Below are positions 25,004 through 36,594 of a DNA stretch of 64,000 nucleotides, piece after piece. The DNA lies in contig NC_060213.1 in the NCBI RefSeq assembly GCF_021130785.1, positions 115,956,501 through 116,020,500 of the forward strand. The letters are read 5' to 3'. Origin of the DNA: Homalodisca vitripennis (lineage: Eukaryota > Arthropoda > Insecta > Hemiptera > Cicadellidae). Every line of letters starts with the position of its first letter. Position 1 is the stretch's first letter. Position numbers and translations under genes: made by a program. The notes beneath the pieces are model-generated. The model made no database searches, had not been told where the DNA came from, and was given only the letters and a program-made list of their open reading frames with translations.

Positions 25004-25309
25004 ATGGAGCTACTAAAGGAATTAAATGAGGTTGGTGATTTAAAGTTCAAAGAATATAAGAAATTAATGGAATTAGAAGAAAATAAGAAGTATAAAATTG
25101 TGACATTGGATAAAATGAAAGATAAATTCGGGCTTACAATCATAGCAGAATTGGAAGATTTCAAAGTACATTTGCCAAATAGATTTTTGACTGCTTTGAA
25201 TGAAAAAAATGTTAAATAATTGAATAAACATGATAAATTACACTTGGTTGTTACTGGAAAGAAGACTATTAAAGATAAAGACTGTGTTACAATTAACTTC
25301 GTAGAATAA
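25004..25309 (+). pseudogene. Small unnamed element protein (about 100 residues) with one in-frame stop
   Basis: The ATG at 25004 opens MELLKELNEVGDLKFKEYKK, followed by KYKIVTLDKMKDKFGLTIIA and VHLPNRFLTALNE. A TAA at 25217-25219 interrupts it after 71 codons, and the same frame then continues without further stops (LNKHDKL, VVTGKKTIKDKDC, INFVE) to TAA at 25307-25309. The continuation has the same coding character, so the first stop is probably a recent lesion or a readthrough site. The pattern of a hydrophobic KYKI strand, FGLTIIAEL, VxLP and a final short strand is reminiscent of small beta-barrel (OB-fold-like) proteins found in insect-genome elements, but that is inference and I cannot name the family. 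It lies downstream of the minisatellite, on the same strand as the first frame. Confidence 0.55.
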
Positions 25310-25320
25310 AGATTTTTCGT

Positions 25321-25392
25321 TTATTCGTAGCAGATTCAACAACATTTCCAATAGATTGATTCGAAGCAAATTTGACTAAGTTTCCAATAGAC
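25321..25392 (+). repeat. GATTCGAAGC-type motif, two tandem copies right of the second frame
   Basis: TTATTCGTAGCAGATTCAAC followed by AACATTTCCAATAGAT, then TGATTCGAAGCAAATTTGAC followed by TAAGTTTCCAATAGAC. The unit is about 36 bp. With the copies at 24514-24620 these flank the minisatellite and the second reading frame. Confidence 0.75.
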
Positions 25393-25504
25393 AGCTTAAG
25401 AAAGTAGAAGGAAACAGCTATAGATTCGGTTATTTTTTATTCGAGATTTATAGATTCGTTTATGGTTCAATGAACAGTATTTTCCATTGATTTTCTGACT
25501 GTCC

Positions 25505-25540
25505 CAAAAGTGCGCTAGGAACCCTGTATTCATATCTACT
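25505..25540 (-). repeat. Right terminal inverted repeat
   Basis: Begins CAAAAGTGCGCTAGGAACCC and ends TATTCATATCTACT. It is the reverse complement of the left terminal repeat with two mismatches and is followed directly by TTGGTC (25541-25546). Confidence 0.85.
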
Positions 25541-25748
25541 TTGGTCCCTAAGTTGAGAAATAATAATTGAAAAAGCGTGTTAATTTAATCGATTGTTGTG
25601 TATAAACATTATTTTTTTACACCGAAATCATATGTTTTCTATAAATGTTTTACTATTTTCAATTCGTTTCCATTTATAGTAGGAAAACTTAAACATAACT
25701 AGATAGTAACAGCATTTCTTATTTCAAAATTATTCTGTAGTCACTTTG

Positions 25749-25811
25749 AGTTTATACCTCTAGAATAACCTTATTAGGTGCCAGCATTTATAATTTTTTC
25801 AAACATTATAT
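25749..25811 (-). repeat. Block B, inverted copy outside the right terminal repeat
   Basis: This is the reverse complement of 22564-22628 with only two or three differences. It lies 202 bp beyond the right TTGGTC, so it is not part of the element as bounded by its target duplication. It may be a fragment of a second related copy. Confidence 0.9.
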
Positions 25812-26619
25812 GGACTCACGTATAGCCCTACCTTGACTCTGTTATGTAGGATTTTGTAATACTCGAATGTAATAGAAAACTCATAGACATGCATAATAAG
25901 TTCCATGGTGTCACTTAAATAAGGACATACAGATAATTCACTCAGTTTACCATTAATAAACTCAATCTTATAAATAAAAAAACAGATATAAATAGAAATG
26001 TTAAGTGTTGGCCGTTTGTCTTCGCTCCGATTAATTAAACAGATAACTTGGTCACGAGTTCTCATCTCGAGATAACTGGCTGGAATCCAGTTTTCTATCT
26101 ACATTGCCAAACGTGCACTCTCGAAAGCGCAAATTTACTACAATAGATTGTTGCGTTTAGATATTTATACCAGGCACAAATTAAAACCTTAAACTAGTAG
26201 AAAATAAGTACAACTTTAACATTTCACTGAATTCCATTCCATATAGAAATGCTACAATAACAGATCTTATAGGCCACAAAATCATTCAATAATTAATAAC
26301 TCCTGAATACTGAATAAGTTCAGATCATTGAAAGGAAGTCATTATGATAGAATTTTATAATCTACATTATTCCTAATTAGACACGATGAAAAAACGAATT
26401 TTCCTTGCCGAGTAATATTATTCAAGACATTCACAGACAGAAATATTTAACATAACAAAATCAACAGGTGAGTAAAGAATCGTAGTTTACTTTTGCACTT
26501 ATTTTTATTTTTAAGTATAAAACCAAATGTATTTCTTAAATTTGGTCAATGCCTTGGTTAACTAGGAGGAGTATATTACAAACGATATGATATTAGGTTT
26601 AAAAGGGCTGACCAAAAAG
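25812..26619. other. A+T-rich stretch without recognised genes
   Basis: The 88-codon minus-strand frame at 25799-26065 overlaps the inverted block B and has no recognisable domain. Nothing else is seen. Confidence 0.5.
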
Positions 26620-26775
26620 ATTCTTAGTTTACCACGAAGACTGACTGGTGAATGGATTACGCTACCTTAGTGTTATACGCTGTTCCTTGCCTGAACGTAG
26701 AGGAATACTCCCCCACATCTCATTTGGAGGGAGAAGGCTCGAGCAGAGTTGGCATCTTCTTCTTCTAAAGTGACT
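26620..26775. other. G+C-richer patch, probable repeat fragment
   Basis: Around ACTGACTGGTGAATGGATTA, CCTGAACGTAGAGGAATACT and CATTTGGAGGGAGAAGGCTC the sequence is clearly richer in G+C than its surroundings. No frame is convincingly coding on either strand. Its abrupt edges suggest a transposon-derived piece, for example an untranslated part of a retroelement, but no end structure or second copy was found here. Confidence 0.3.
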
Positions 26776-27858
26776 TGACTGAGAGTAGTGTCTACACATT
26801 TTTGATCAGACTTCAGGTCTCATTAGCTTCCTTTCCTGATCAGGAAAATATATACCTTCAAATTAATAATTGTAATAAAACATACATGAAAGTATTTGCC
26901 CTTCTCAGTACCACGTTGTTAAAGCCAACAAAAAAACCAATCTATTGCTATATCAAAACAGATAATATCGTTCTCCGAACATATTTTCATGCACTTTTAG
27001 TTCTTATGTTGTATTTTGTTCTGTGAATATGAAATTGGTCACAATATATCAAAATCACATTGTTTCATTAGAATAAAACAGTTTTATCATTGTCCTCACT
27101 TAAAGCAGTATTTGTTTCCGATACACACGTTTTATAAACTAATCAGTGGCATATAATATAAAATAATTTTTTATTTTTTGATTCACCTACGAAAGATTGT
27201 GTCATAAATGGTTCTCATAAGAAGATGTCCAAAACTCCATAACCATTTTCTAATAATGACACTTAAACATTTTTCAGCTATATTTAGAGGCCTTGAAAAC
27301 ATATATAAAAACTGTGTCTATATGTAACAATGAAATAGTGGCATATTTTCGCGTTCCTTGATATTTGGCGGAATAGCTTGAATGGTATCTATAACAATGA
27401 AAATATTTTAAGCCATTATGTAAGAATAGTAGCGAAGCGTACTTCATGCATCTTCTTGTGTTTTAAGTTCTTTCCTATACACTATAATCTTTTTATGTGT
27501 GGTCCCATTGTGATAATATAAAATATATTGGGATTAGAAATATAAATATCTAAAAGCTATCGTATCGTTTAGAGTTGGCCGGGTAATTACCTATAAATGT
27601 AGGATTGTCTGAAAAATATTCATTTGGAGGTCAAAAAGGGAACACTTCCGGCCATCGCAATCTATTTCACGTCAAAATGTATTCACTTGCTGGTAATCTG
27701 TATAAGGCCCACAATACACCCCTCAAATTTTATGTTTAGAGGACAGCGAGAGATTTAAATAAATTGTCTATACAATGCAAATTAATTTAAATCCCTATGG
27801 TTACTGACACTTATGAAAATGATTTTTTTATTTATGTAATGAGGAACTAGTGTGTATT

Positions 27859-27860
<2 letters not shown>
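26776..27860. other. A+T-rich stretch without recognised genes
   Basis: Only short low-complexity frames. A patch at 27,625-27,750 containing ACACTTCCGGCCATCGCAAT is less A+T-rich but has no recognisable structure. Confidence 0.5.

Positions 27861-27948
<88 letters not shown>
27861..27948. repeat. (TG)n microsatellite
   Basis: A TG run of about 88 bp with a single TT interruption near 27913. The histidine/threonine-rich minus-strand frame here is a by-product. Confidence 0.97.
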
Positions 27949-27953
<5 letters not shown>

Positions 27954-30900
27954 CTTTTTAGGAAAGTACATAGTTTGAAAACCAAAACATGATCCTACTT
28001 CATTACTTACACTTGGTTGATCTTTTTCTGTTGAGGGCTTGAATTAAATATCAATGCGTGTGTATTCACACAATATAAATGTGTGTGGTTGATCTTCATG
28101 AATGTGCTATTGATTTGTAATGTAAGTCTCTAGGAAAGCTTGTTTCTAATTTCATCATCTTTGGACATGGAGAAGAAGAAACTGCAATCAATACCTATCA
28201 ATAATGCATATATATGTATATTTAAAATTGTGTTATGGTTTCAATTAAGTTTATACAATGTTGCAATGAAAATAACCTTTACAATTAGATACAATTTTGT
28301 TTGTTTATGAGTTCCCCTGTATTTAAAAAAAAAATTGGAATGTTATTTTCTTCTTAGTAAACACAATCAAATTAAATTGCCCCATACATAGTTTTGGGTA
28401 ATAGGCATTTTTGTAACAAATATTGTTACGAATATATCCAAAAAAATCAATGATTTTTATTATCACTCACCACCGTAAATAAAAACAAATTTAGTACCTA
28501 CATATTTTTTTGACATTTTTATAATCTCAAACAGCATATTGTCGACTAGAAAGAGCAATTTTTAATTGAATTATTCTAAGAATTTAATGTAAAAAGTCCT
28601 TCAAACATGTTTTTTATGTGGTCTTTATAACGTATTACAGTATTCTGATACATTATTATACTATTTATTTGATGTATTATTGGTTGACACTTTAAAATAC
28701 CCAAGATTAAAATGTGCCAGGTAAACAAAATAATTATCTTTATCTTTCTCCTCTTCAAATTCAATAATATTATGTTTAATAACAAGTATTTTTACCGTAA
28801 TCCTTATCTACTGTATAGTAGAACTGGGGGTTTGTTGGGTAGTCTGTACAGTCTCCCTCAGTTCCTTGCTGGCTATAAGTGACATATCCTTGAAGTACAT
28901 TTTTGCTCGGGATAGTTGCAATTTATTAAAGTCTATTCAAATTAAATGGGTAATATTAATGTATGTTTTAATTTGGTTTTGTTGTCCGATAAAGGGACTC
29001 CTTCCTTTCCTACACGGATGTTATCAGACGTTTTCCCTTGCTGTTAAGGTAAAATTAAAAGCTATATGTACTTCTCAATAACACAGAATAATCAGGGACC
29101 ACAAGGCAGGGCCACAGTATCCTGGCGGTGCCTGTGTCAATTTTGATAACACATGTTAAACACGAATATCTTATATCCAGACAGTCTGTATCACATAAGG
29201 CTCCTTGTAGATTGTTCTAGCTACTCGGGACCGAAACAAAAAGTAAATCTCCGAAACCTGATAAGAGATGAATATACGATGATGATTTAGTACTAGTCAG
29301 TTATTTCTTTCCTCAAAGAAGCCTTACAAGTAAACATGATGAAATTTATAATCTTTTAGTTTATTTTAATATTTTTTGTTAAACGTCTCCTAATCGTTAC
29401 TTAATATGTATTTTTCTATTATTTATTGTAATTTTTAATTGAGTTGGCCATTTTGGCAAATGAATTGCTTGAATTTATATCGTAACATTAGTATTTATTT
29501 AGATATTATGTACATTCCGTTGTGTTGTATCGATTATACGTGAGTACAGAAACTTTAAATTCCTGAAATAGAGTAGTTTTCTAGTTTATTTATAACACTC
29601 CAGATAACCTTAATCATTCTGCTATTAAAAGGTTGATTATTTTCTCTAATTATATGGAAACGGTGCCACTGCTTACTACATTATGTTTTACGCCTATATT
29701 AGATGCTAATTAAATTATTAGCAGTAAATATCAATTAAACTGATTAAAAATTACTATTCTTACACAAATAATGTCATAAAACTGAAGACTATTTGTGATT
29801 GATTACATTTCTCCAATATATTATTAAGAAATATAAGATTCCCACGAGCTTTCGTCTAGCTTTGATATGTGGCTGGAGTCCGTTGTTGTATCTCAGTTGC
29901 CCTTTAAGAATTACCAAAAAAAAAAAACTTAATACAATTGTGAAAATGGAAGTTTATTTTTCTAATACAATTATAAAACAGAAAATAATTCATTTTGTCA
30001 CATTCTTTGATTCCAGATTAAATAATTTATGAAAATTTTCGTTATATGAAGAATTTTATAATAAATAAAATATATCATTATTTCAGTGATAATTTCATAA
30101 TCTTACGTATCATAATTTCACGTATGAAACAATTTACATGATTAACTAATTTATTCATTACATTGATAACACCCCAACCAATACTAAAAACTTTTTATTT
30201 TTGTGAAGGCTTTCAGTGGCAAGATTATCTTTGCCAGACAGTGGTTAAAAAAGTGTATCCTTTATGAAGTAGTTCACACATTTCTTTTGACATTAGTTTA
30301 ATTTAATTTCTCGCACAAATAATTCTTTTTAATGCTGTGAGTAAAAAGCTGCCTATACAAACCCATATCAGTTTCACTAATATTGAAAATGACATAGTAA
30401 TTAAATGAAAAAATAAATAATTTAATTCTTTTTTATTGTATTGTTTTAGTGTATTGTTGTTGTAGTGTGTATTGTTGTTTAAAGAAACATATTTTTACAA
30501 TTTAAAAATAAATTTATTTAAAATGATCGTAGTTACTTAAATTGCTTTTTTTGCTCTTGCTCTCTAAAAACAGTTAATAATAGTTAAATCTATACTGTAT
30601 GTCTCAACCAATGAGGATAAAGTAGATTTTATACTCGAATAGCAATACCTTTTGTTATTGGATGAAGTTTCCAAATAAAGAAGAGGTGCCTTTCCCTTGA
30701 CTCTACTTCTTTAAACATCGAATTAAGCGTCATACTTGTTGAACACTATTATTAAATACAAAATCAATTTCATATACTTCCCTTGGTGTTGTTATAACAG
30801 TAAAGAAACACAGTTTCTAGGCATCTAACACAGTTGAAATCAATTTTGCTTTAAAAAATTTGCCCTTATATTTAAAAGAAAGTTGTATTTTAATTTGTTT

Positions 30901-31987
30901 AGCTTATAAAAGTTTTGTTCCTGGAAGTCAGATACATTAGGTATAATGTACATGTTGGTTTTACCTAAATAATTAGGTACTATCATATTAAGGTTTTTTT
31001 TGCAATTGCACAGGAATATAATAGACTATAGCGATTGGGTAGCAGACACACATTGGATTTCAGTTAGAGAGAGTACAGGTTAAAAACCTGTCTATGATCG
31101 TTGCGCTTTGTATAATTACCATCACCTTGTACAGTATCGACTCCTTTTCTTATTCTGTTCAATAAACTCACGTACGTCCAAGTAAAATGAGTAGCACGTC
31201 AATTTGTTTTGGTTAACATTAAAGTTCATACAAACAACCTTCCACTTATGGTTTATGTACATATCTGCCTCAAGCTTCAGAAAATCTTGACGATTCGAGA
31301 TTTTTCAGATGTATACAATCAAATGTTAATTTATTAATAGTAATTTTGGAAACTAAATAAAAAAATTTCACATGATCCAAGTATTTCATGTTATAATTGA
31401 AGTTTATCGCCACAAATATAAATAAAACTATACTAAACCGGTCAAACGTTTCATTTTTTTATTTAAAAATATACGTTTATAAAACTCTAGTAACTAGATA
31501 ATGCGCCATGTACGTTACATCCTGAGGGAGCTGCAAAATCCCGGAAATGCATTACAACTCGCATAAAACGGTGTTATTACAGTACATCCGCTTTCATCTC
31601 GCGTGGAAATCTTTTGCCCTAGTTTTTATATGTCATACTTGTACGATCGATAGCGATAGACTATCACAGATTTAAATGTATAATGTCAGCTACTAACATT
31701 ATTATAAATTATATGGTTCGTAAATTGTCCTACTCCATTATGAACTAGTTTTCATGCAAGAAATAAAATTTACCTCATTATCTATTTAACTCATTAGATT
31801 GAATAACCACCCGAACTTGAAAAATATAAATATGAAACATAGTAGAGAGCACTTGTAAAATAGAAAATATCTCAATTAGTGCAGTAAGCTGAACGTTATT
31901 AAGTAAGATGTACTTAAACATGCAAACGGCTTTGGAAGTATATATACATTTTGAAGACACGAGAGAGCAAGACTACAAATATATTAG
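27949..31987. other. A+T-rich stretch without recognised genes
   Basis: No coding region is supported. A less A+T-rich patch at 29,080-29,270 reads DHKAGPQYPGGACVNFDNTC before a stop in one frame, but it has no matching flanking frame or domain. Open frames at 28866-29081 and 29799-30032 lack recognisable content. Confidence 0.5.
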
Positions 31988-32020
31988 TGGCTAGGAAAAT
32001 AAAATTTATTTTCCTAGCCA
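31988..32020. repeat. 33-bp near-perfect palindrome
   Basis: TGGCTAGGAAAATAAA, a single central A, then TTTATTTTCCTAGCCA. All 16 arm positions pair. It could form a cruciform or a hairpin RNA. There is no adjacent coding region for which it would be a terminator. Confidence 0.92.
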
Positions 32021-33429
32021 TATTTAATATCTGGTCTTGAAGTGTTTTAAGTCACCTTTTATCAAAATAATTCCATAAGGGAAATATTCTTATAGCACTT
32101 TGATAATAAAATAATAATGTAATACTTCAGTATTTTAGAATAGCTAAACGCGACCTATTTACATATTGTATTTTATAATAAGATAAGCTAATATAAACTA
32201 CAGTTACTTTAAATATACTTACGGTTTATTATCTATCTAAAACGTTTTCCCTCAAAACTAAAAGAAATATTATTTATAAAAATATATGATTTATATATAG
32301 CACCAGAGAAAGTCTAAATTTTTCTATTTTCTTTAACGTTTATTTCCCAACTAATAAAACCATATTAAAGATCTCTAACAGGGTTTTTATTATTTTTATA
32401 GAACTAACGATAGTGAACCTCTATACGGAATAACCCGTAGACTGAAAATAATTTAAAAAAAGGATTTTCCAAAATAAAATCTCAACCCGAACATGCATTT
32501 ATCTATCTACAGTTTCTGATGTAAGATATAAGATATACATAGAGAGTCGATATATATGTTACGCATATGTGTACTTCGCACTACAGGAGTATAGAATAAT
32601 CTATCTTCCCTTAGTAATACGACATAACTTTTTTAATCATAACAACTTTTTTTAGTGATTAAAAAAAGATTGAATTACGTTTATGTATCAGTGGAAAAAC
32701 ACTTTGCTGCGTGCTGCCTTCAATATATAGAATATGACTATAATACTATAAACGTTTTAGTAAACCTTTTTCTGTCTTTGTGTATTTATTATAGGGTAGG
32801 GAATGGAAAGGAATTAAAATGATTTGATGATAACATTTAAAAAATACCAAGAGTGTGAGTTTTCATAACACACTACTTAAATGTATCGTACGATCAGTAC
32901 AAAGTGCCAAAAATAAGTATTAATTTGTTATAATTGTAGAGAAACTTAAAACCTCGGTCACGGATAACAAACATTATAATAGTTTAGTCGATATAAAATG
33001 TACCTAACCTTTATATAAGGTTTTAGTGAGTATAACCACAGTATATTAATTTCTTTTTACGTATAAAGTAATGCATTTATGTTATTTTCTGGGATCAATA
33101 TAGTTTTTTTTTTTCAAAATATATTGTTTTCAAATAAATATCATTAAATACAACTTTTGCTACTGTATATAACTCGTAGCAAGTAGTCTTTTACTGGAAC
33201 TGTACTACTGTTTCTTTCCTAAAGAACTCTTTAATTTATTTATTTACTGACATTTAATATTTTTAAGAATCAATCATACAAGTGGGTATTTAATTTGGAG
33301 ACGCTTTTTATTCCTGGTGTGTTCTAAAAGATGTTAATAGTACTTATTGTGAAGAAAATCTTAGATTGTGTGGTGAGAATAATTTACTATATGTTTGTAC
33401 CTATTTAATTGCATGAACTATTATAGACT
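32021..33429. other. A+T-rich stretch without recognised genes
   Basis: Nothing recognisable on either strand. Confidence 0.55.
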
Positions 33430-33572
33430 ATCCATTGTAACCGGCAGCAAATTGCAAAAATAGTGCAAACTGAGGTTGGGGTCTAGTGCTAGATATTGCA
33501 GAGAGTGCTAAATAGCCCTAACTCCGCCTCTTAAATAAAGGCATATTTCATTTCATTTCAAATTGTGTTTTA
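33430..33572 (+). mobile_element. Strongly 5'-truncated non-LTR retroelement 3' end with target-site duplication
   Basis: The insert ends in AATAAAGGCATATTTC followed by repeated ATTTC units, the short-repeat type of 3' tail used by several insect LINE groups. It is bracketed by ATTATAGACT at 33420-33429 and 33573-33582, which fits a 10-bp target-site duplication. Only about 143 bp remain, all non-coding. The segment AGAGAGTGCTAAATAGCCCT resembles the 3' part of the dispersed repeat at 47,928-48,100 (AGAGAGGGCTTCTTAGCTCT), so that family may be LINE-derived. Confidence 0.6.
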
Positions 33573-35778
33573 ATTATAGACTTTTCTTTACTTGTAATCT
33601 CATTCCAGGTTCAAGATAAGTCTCCAGTCATGGCTCTCAAAAAGAATAGAAAAAATAAAAAAGCAAAATTTATTGATATCAACTATAATGACTATATATT
33701 GCATCACAGAGTGATCTGTGTTCGAATACGAAATATTTCTGTACAAAAAGATGACATTGTCTTATTACATTCCTGCATACCGCTCCAATAGACTGTAGTA
33801 CAAATCAGTAGTAAACGAGATTTTTACGAGATGTACGTATTCGAGGCAAGTACCAGTACCATCATATTCTAACCGTTTTATTTATGCAAATAGGTACAGT
33901 TAAAAAGAAGTCTGGTATAATTTTCTGATATTAAATTACAGCTGTTTATATTATTATTGCAAGATCAGAATTTAAGACCAACTGAAAGCCTAGTTGTAGT
34001 AATAATTTAATTATCTTACATTTATAACAGTACTCTCAATGGATAATTTGCAGAGATATTTTATAAATTTCGTGCACTAACTGAGTTAAACCCATGTCTA
34101 TCGATAAAACAAATCAGTGGTACCAACCTAAACTCCTCAACCATGATAAATTTTCACTTCCAACTTATTTTTTTAGTTTCGATTGCATACCTTTAATTCG
34201 TAATTTGTTTATGTTCTACTATGAGGATTCAGAGCAGTTTGTAAATTCAGTAATTCTTCTTCAATTATTTATCTCGTTGAGGTAAGACGATAACACATGG
34301 GGGTGGTGACTTCTGAGGTCTTAGTATTAAATACTCTGTATCATAAAATTGACAATAGCAATAAAAATTTGGATTGATCCCATGATTCCTTTGGATACAC
34401 ATTATAGTACATTACTATATTCCATGAAACATATTATCAGGATATAGGTAGACTATCAGACGAATGGTAACGAAATCATAATTCTTTAACGACATTACAA
34501 TAAAATAGTTGTAATTTTTAAATTTGTAAAAAAATAAATTGTTTACAGAAATTAAATGATGAGTTTTTATATAATATAATTAACTGAGCTATTAAGTATA
34601 CCTCCTCAATAAATGATCCTGTTACACATTGTGTATGAATTTATGTGAATGTCACATTTAAAATATGCTTAAGACGGTACAAAAACTATCCTTAAAATCT
34701 AAACGTATATTATATATTATCTTAATATCAGAAGTTTTAATTATTCCCTATCCCATACACATTATAAAACTTTATTTAAATTATCTGTAATTTTTCATTT
34801 ATTGTTCAATATGGTCAAAATTATAATAATAAATGTAAAACCATTTGAAAATTTATACTTAAATCCCAATTCTAATAGTTTTGATCAGACTACAAAATAT
34901 ATTGAACTTCACTATACGTAAAACGTTTTTCAAAGTGTTTGATACTTGCAATTCAATTTAGATCTTTTTCTTTTCTTTTTTTGCGTTTTTATATTCTGCA
35001 TTGCTGAATTTTATGTAGTTTTATTATGACTCTACAGTTATTGGAAAAACCTTTTCTTTATATGGATATTTTTATAAGAACTTTCTTATATGTTTAGTTT
35101 GTGAAGGTAATTATTCAAAATATACTCATTAGAATCGTGCATACAGAATTATCACCTTAGATGCGGAAAAATTAAATTTCAACCTCAGAACTCAAGTTCT
35201 TGAAGCACGAAGCACAGTAACGAAAGGTATACTTTGGAGACTGAAATAAACCACCGGAAATTAATGGCTTCTACACTTCCTTGGTTTGCAGCTGTGATTG
35301 GTTGAGGTTAAACTTTTAACACTAGAACGATTATGTTTTAGAACTGTTATTGGTATTGAAAATTTTTATAACGAAAAAAAAATTTATTGTAGTGATATTA
35401 TTTACATTTAGTTAATACTGTAAACAAAGTTTAAAGGCATCCTACAAATATTACAAAAATTTTATGATAGTATTCTTTTACTGCAAATCCTAACCCAAAA
35501 CCACAAAAATTAAGTAAGTATTAAAATGTATTTATTCAAGGAAAGAAAATGCTATATAGATGTAATGTTATTCGAAATGAGGAGATTTAACGTATTAGCC
35601 TTGCTTTATCTGTAATTTGGTAACAAGCCTTGTTAAAATTTATATTATAATGCAGCGTGTTTAAATTAATACAAAATTAAACGGTATATTTTCAGATTTA
35701 AAACACAAAAGAACAGAAATGAAACTAAAACATTACTTAACCTAAAAATAAATGTGAAGCACAGAAAAAGAACACAAC
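33573..35778. other. A+T-rich stretch without recognised genes
   Basis: No gene is supported. A slightly less A+T-rich patch at 35,170-35,310 contains a splice-like TTGGTTTGCAG but no coding frame follows. Confidence 0.5.
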
Positions 35779-36105
35779 AATCTCATCTATCCAGACCTCA
35801 TTTATCTGGATATCCTTTTGGACGGGATCGGTTATATCGATTTCTGACAGTCAAGATATTTAATAATACTTTTTTCTAGCAGAATACGTTTTTTTTGTTA
35901 ATATATACTTGACGTTCATAATATTGTTTACATTAAAAAACGTTGAAACAAACAAACAATGTTGTGGTGGGTCTACAAGAGCTTGATTATAACAAGTTTG
36001 AATGACGTCAACGGCTGGCTTCAGGCCGACAATAATATTGATGCGATAATAGCCGCAGATATTGTATCATCAGTTTGTTTTTTTAGTGGTAACAGTGGAC
36101 AGTGA
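35779..36105 (+). pseudogene. Possible Tigger/pogo-like element remnant
   Basis: At 35779-35850 the sequence CTATCCAGACCTCATTTATC followed by TGGATATCC resembles the TATCCGGA-rich termini of pogo/Tigger elements. About 110 bp downstream the ATG at 35959 opens a frame to TGA at 36103-36105. In it, SLNDVNGWLQADNNIDAII followed by AADIVSSV recalls the C-terminal W(L)xxD...D.EIVxxV motif of Jerky/Tigger transposases, which are nuclear DDE enzymes. The catalytic core is missing, so this would be an internally deleted, non-autonomous copy. The two clues are individually weak; together they are suggestive. No right end was identified. Confidence 0.33.
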
Positions 36106-36453
36106 CCGTAAATCTTATAATGTAAAAGATGTCTTCCGGAAGGAATAGATTGGCTAATGGGTGTTTAATTTAAACAGCAGACTGTCATTTGCTCTGAGTG
36201 ATGGTTCTTTCCAAAACCAGTGTACCAAAATTTCACAAAACGGACTGAATATGTTTAATAAGATTTTAAAGTTTACTTTATTTAATAGTTTATAACAAAT
36301 CTTTGCTTAATTTGATTTTAAATTTATAATTTTTCCTAAAACATTTTTTACCGTAAATTTTGTTGTTACAATTTCATTTTGGTCCAGATCATTTCCGGGT
36401 CTAATTACACCGTATAAACTAGAATTATCTTACTATTCTTCTGAATTTGCTGT

Positions 36454-36456
<3 letters not shown>

Positions 36457-36536
<80 letters not shown>

Positions 36537-36545
36537 ATGTTTATT

Positions 36546-36594
<49 letters not shown>

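Larger units (their letters stand above)
22516..25540 (+). mobile_element. Compact element with AG-starting 36-bp TIRs and 6-bp TSD (Polinton/Maverick-like integration signature)
   Basis: The ends are inverted copies of AGTAGATATGAATA...AGCGCACTTTTG, differing at 2 of 36 positions. They are flanked by the identical hexamer TTGGTC at 22510-22515 and 25541-25546. A 6-bp target duplication with TIRs beginning AG and ending CT fits what is known of Polinton/Maverick elements, which use a retrovirus-like integrase; assignment to them is inference, and Dada elements also make 6-7 bp duplications. Inside, in order, are a subterminal 65-bp block (22564-22628), a small reading frame (22677-24439) broken by a mariner (22957-24311), a repeated GATTCGAAGC-type motif, a 13-bp minisatellite (24626-24961), a second small frame (25004-25309) and more motif copies. 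Without the mariner it is about 1.7 kb. There is no room for a polymerase, integrase or capsid gene, so it would have to move in trans. Confidence 0.72.

Noticed and set aside
27782..27985. Minus-strand His-Thr repeat frame
   Set aside because: Produced entirely by the TG microsatellite.
29080..29270. Possible exon with PQYPGGACVNFDNTC
   Set aside because: The frame is open for only about 23 codons and the flanks have stops in all frames; no domain is recognised.
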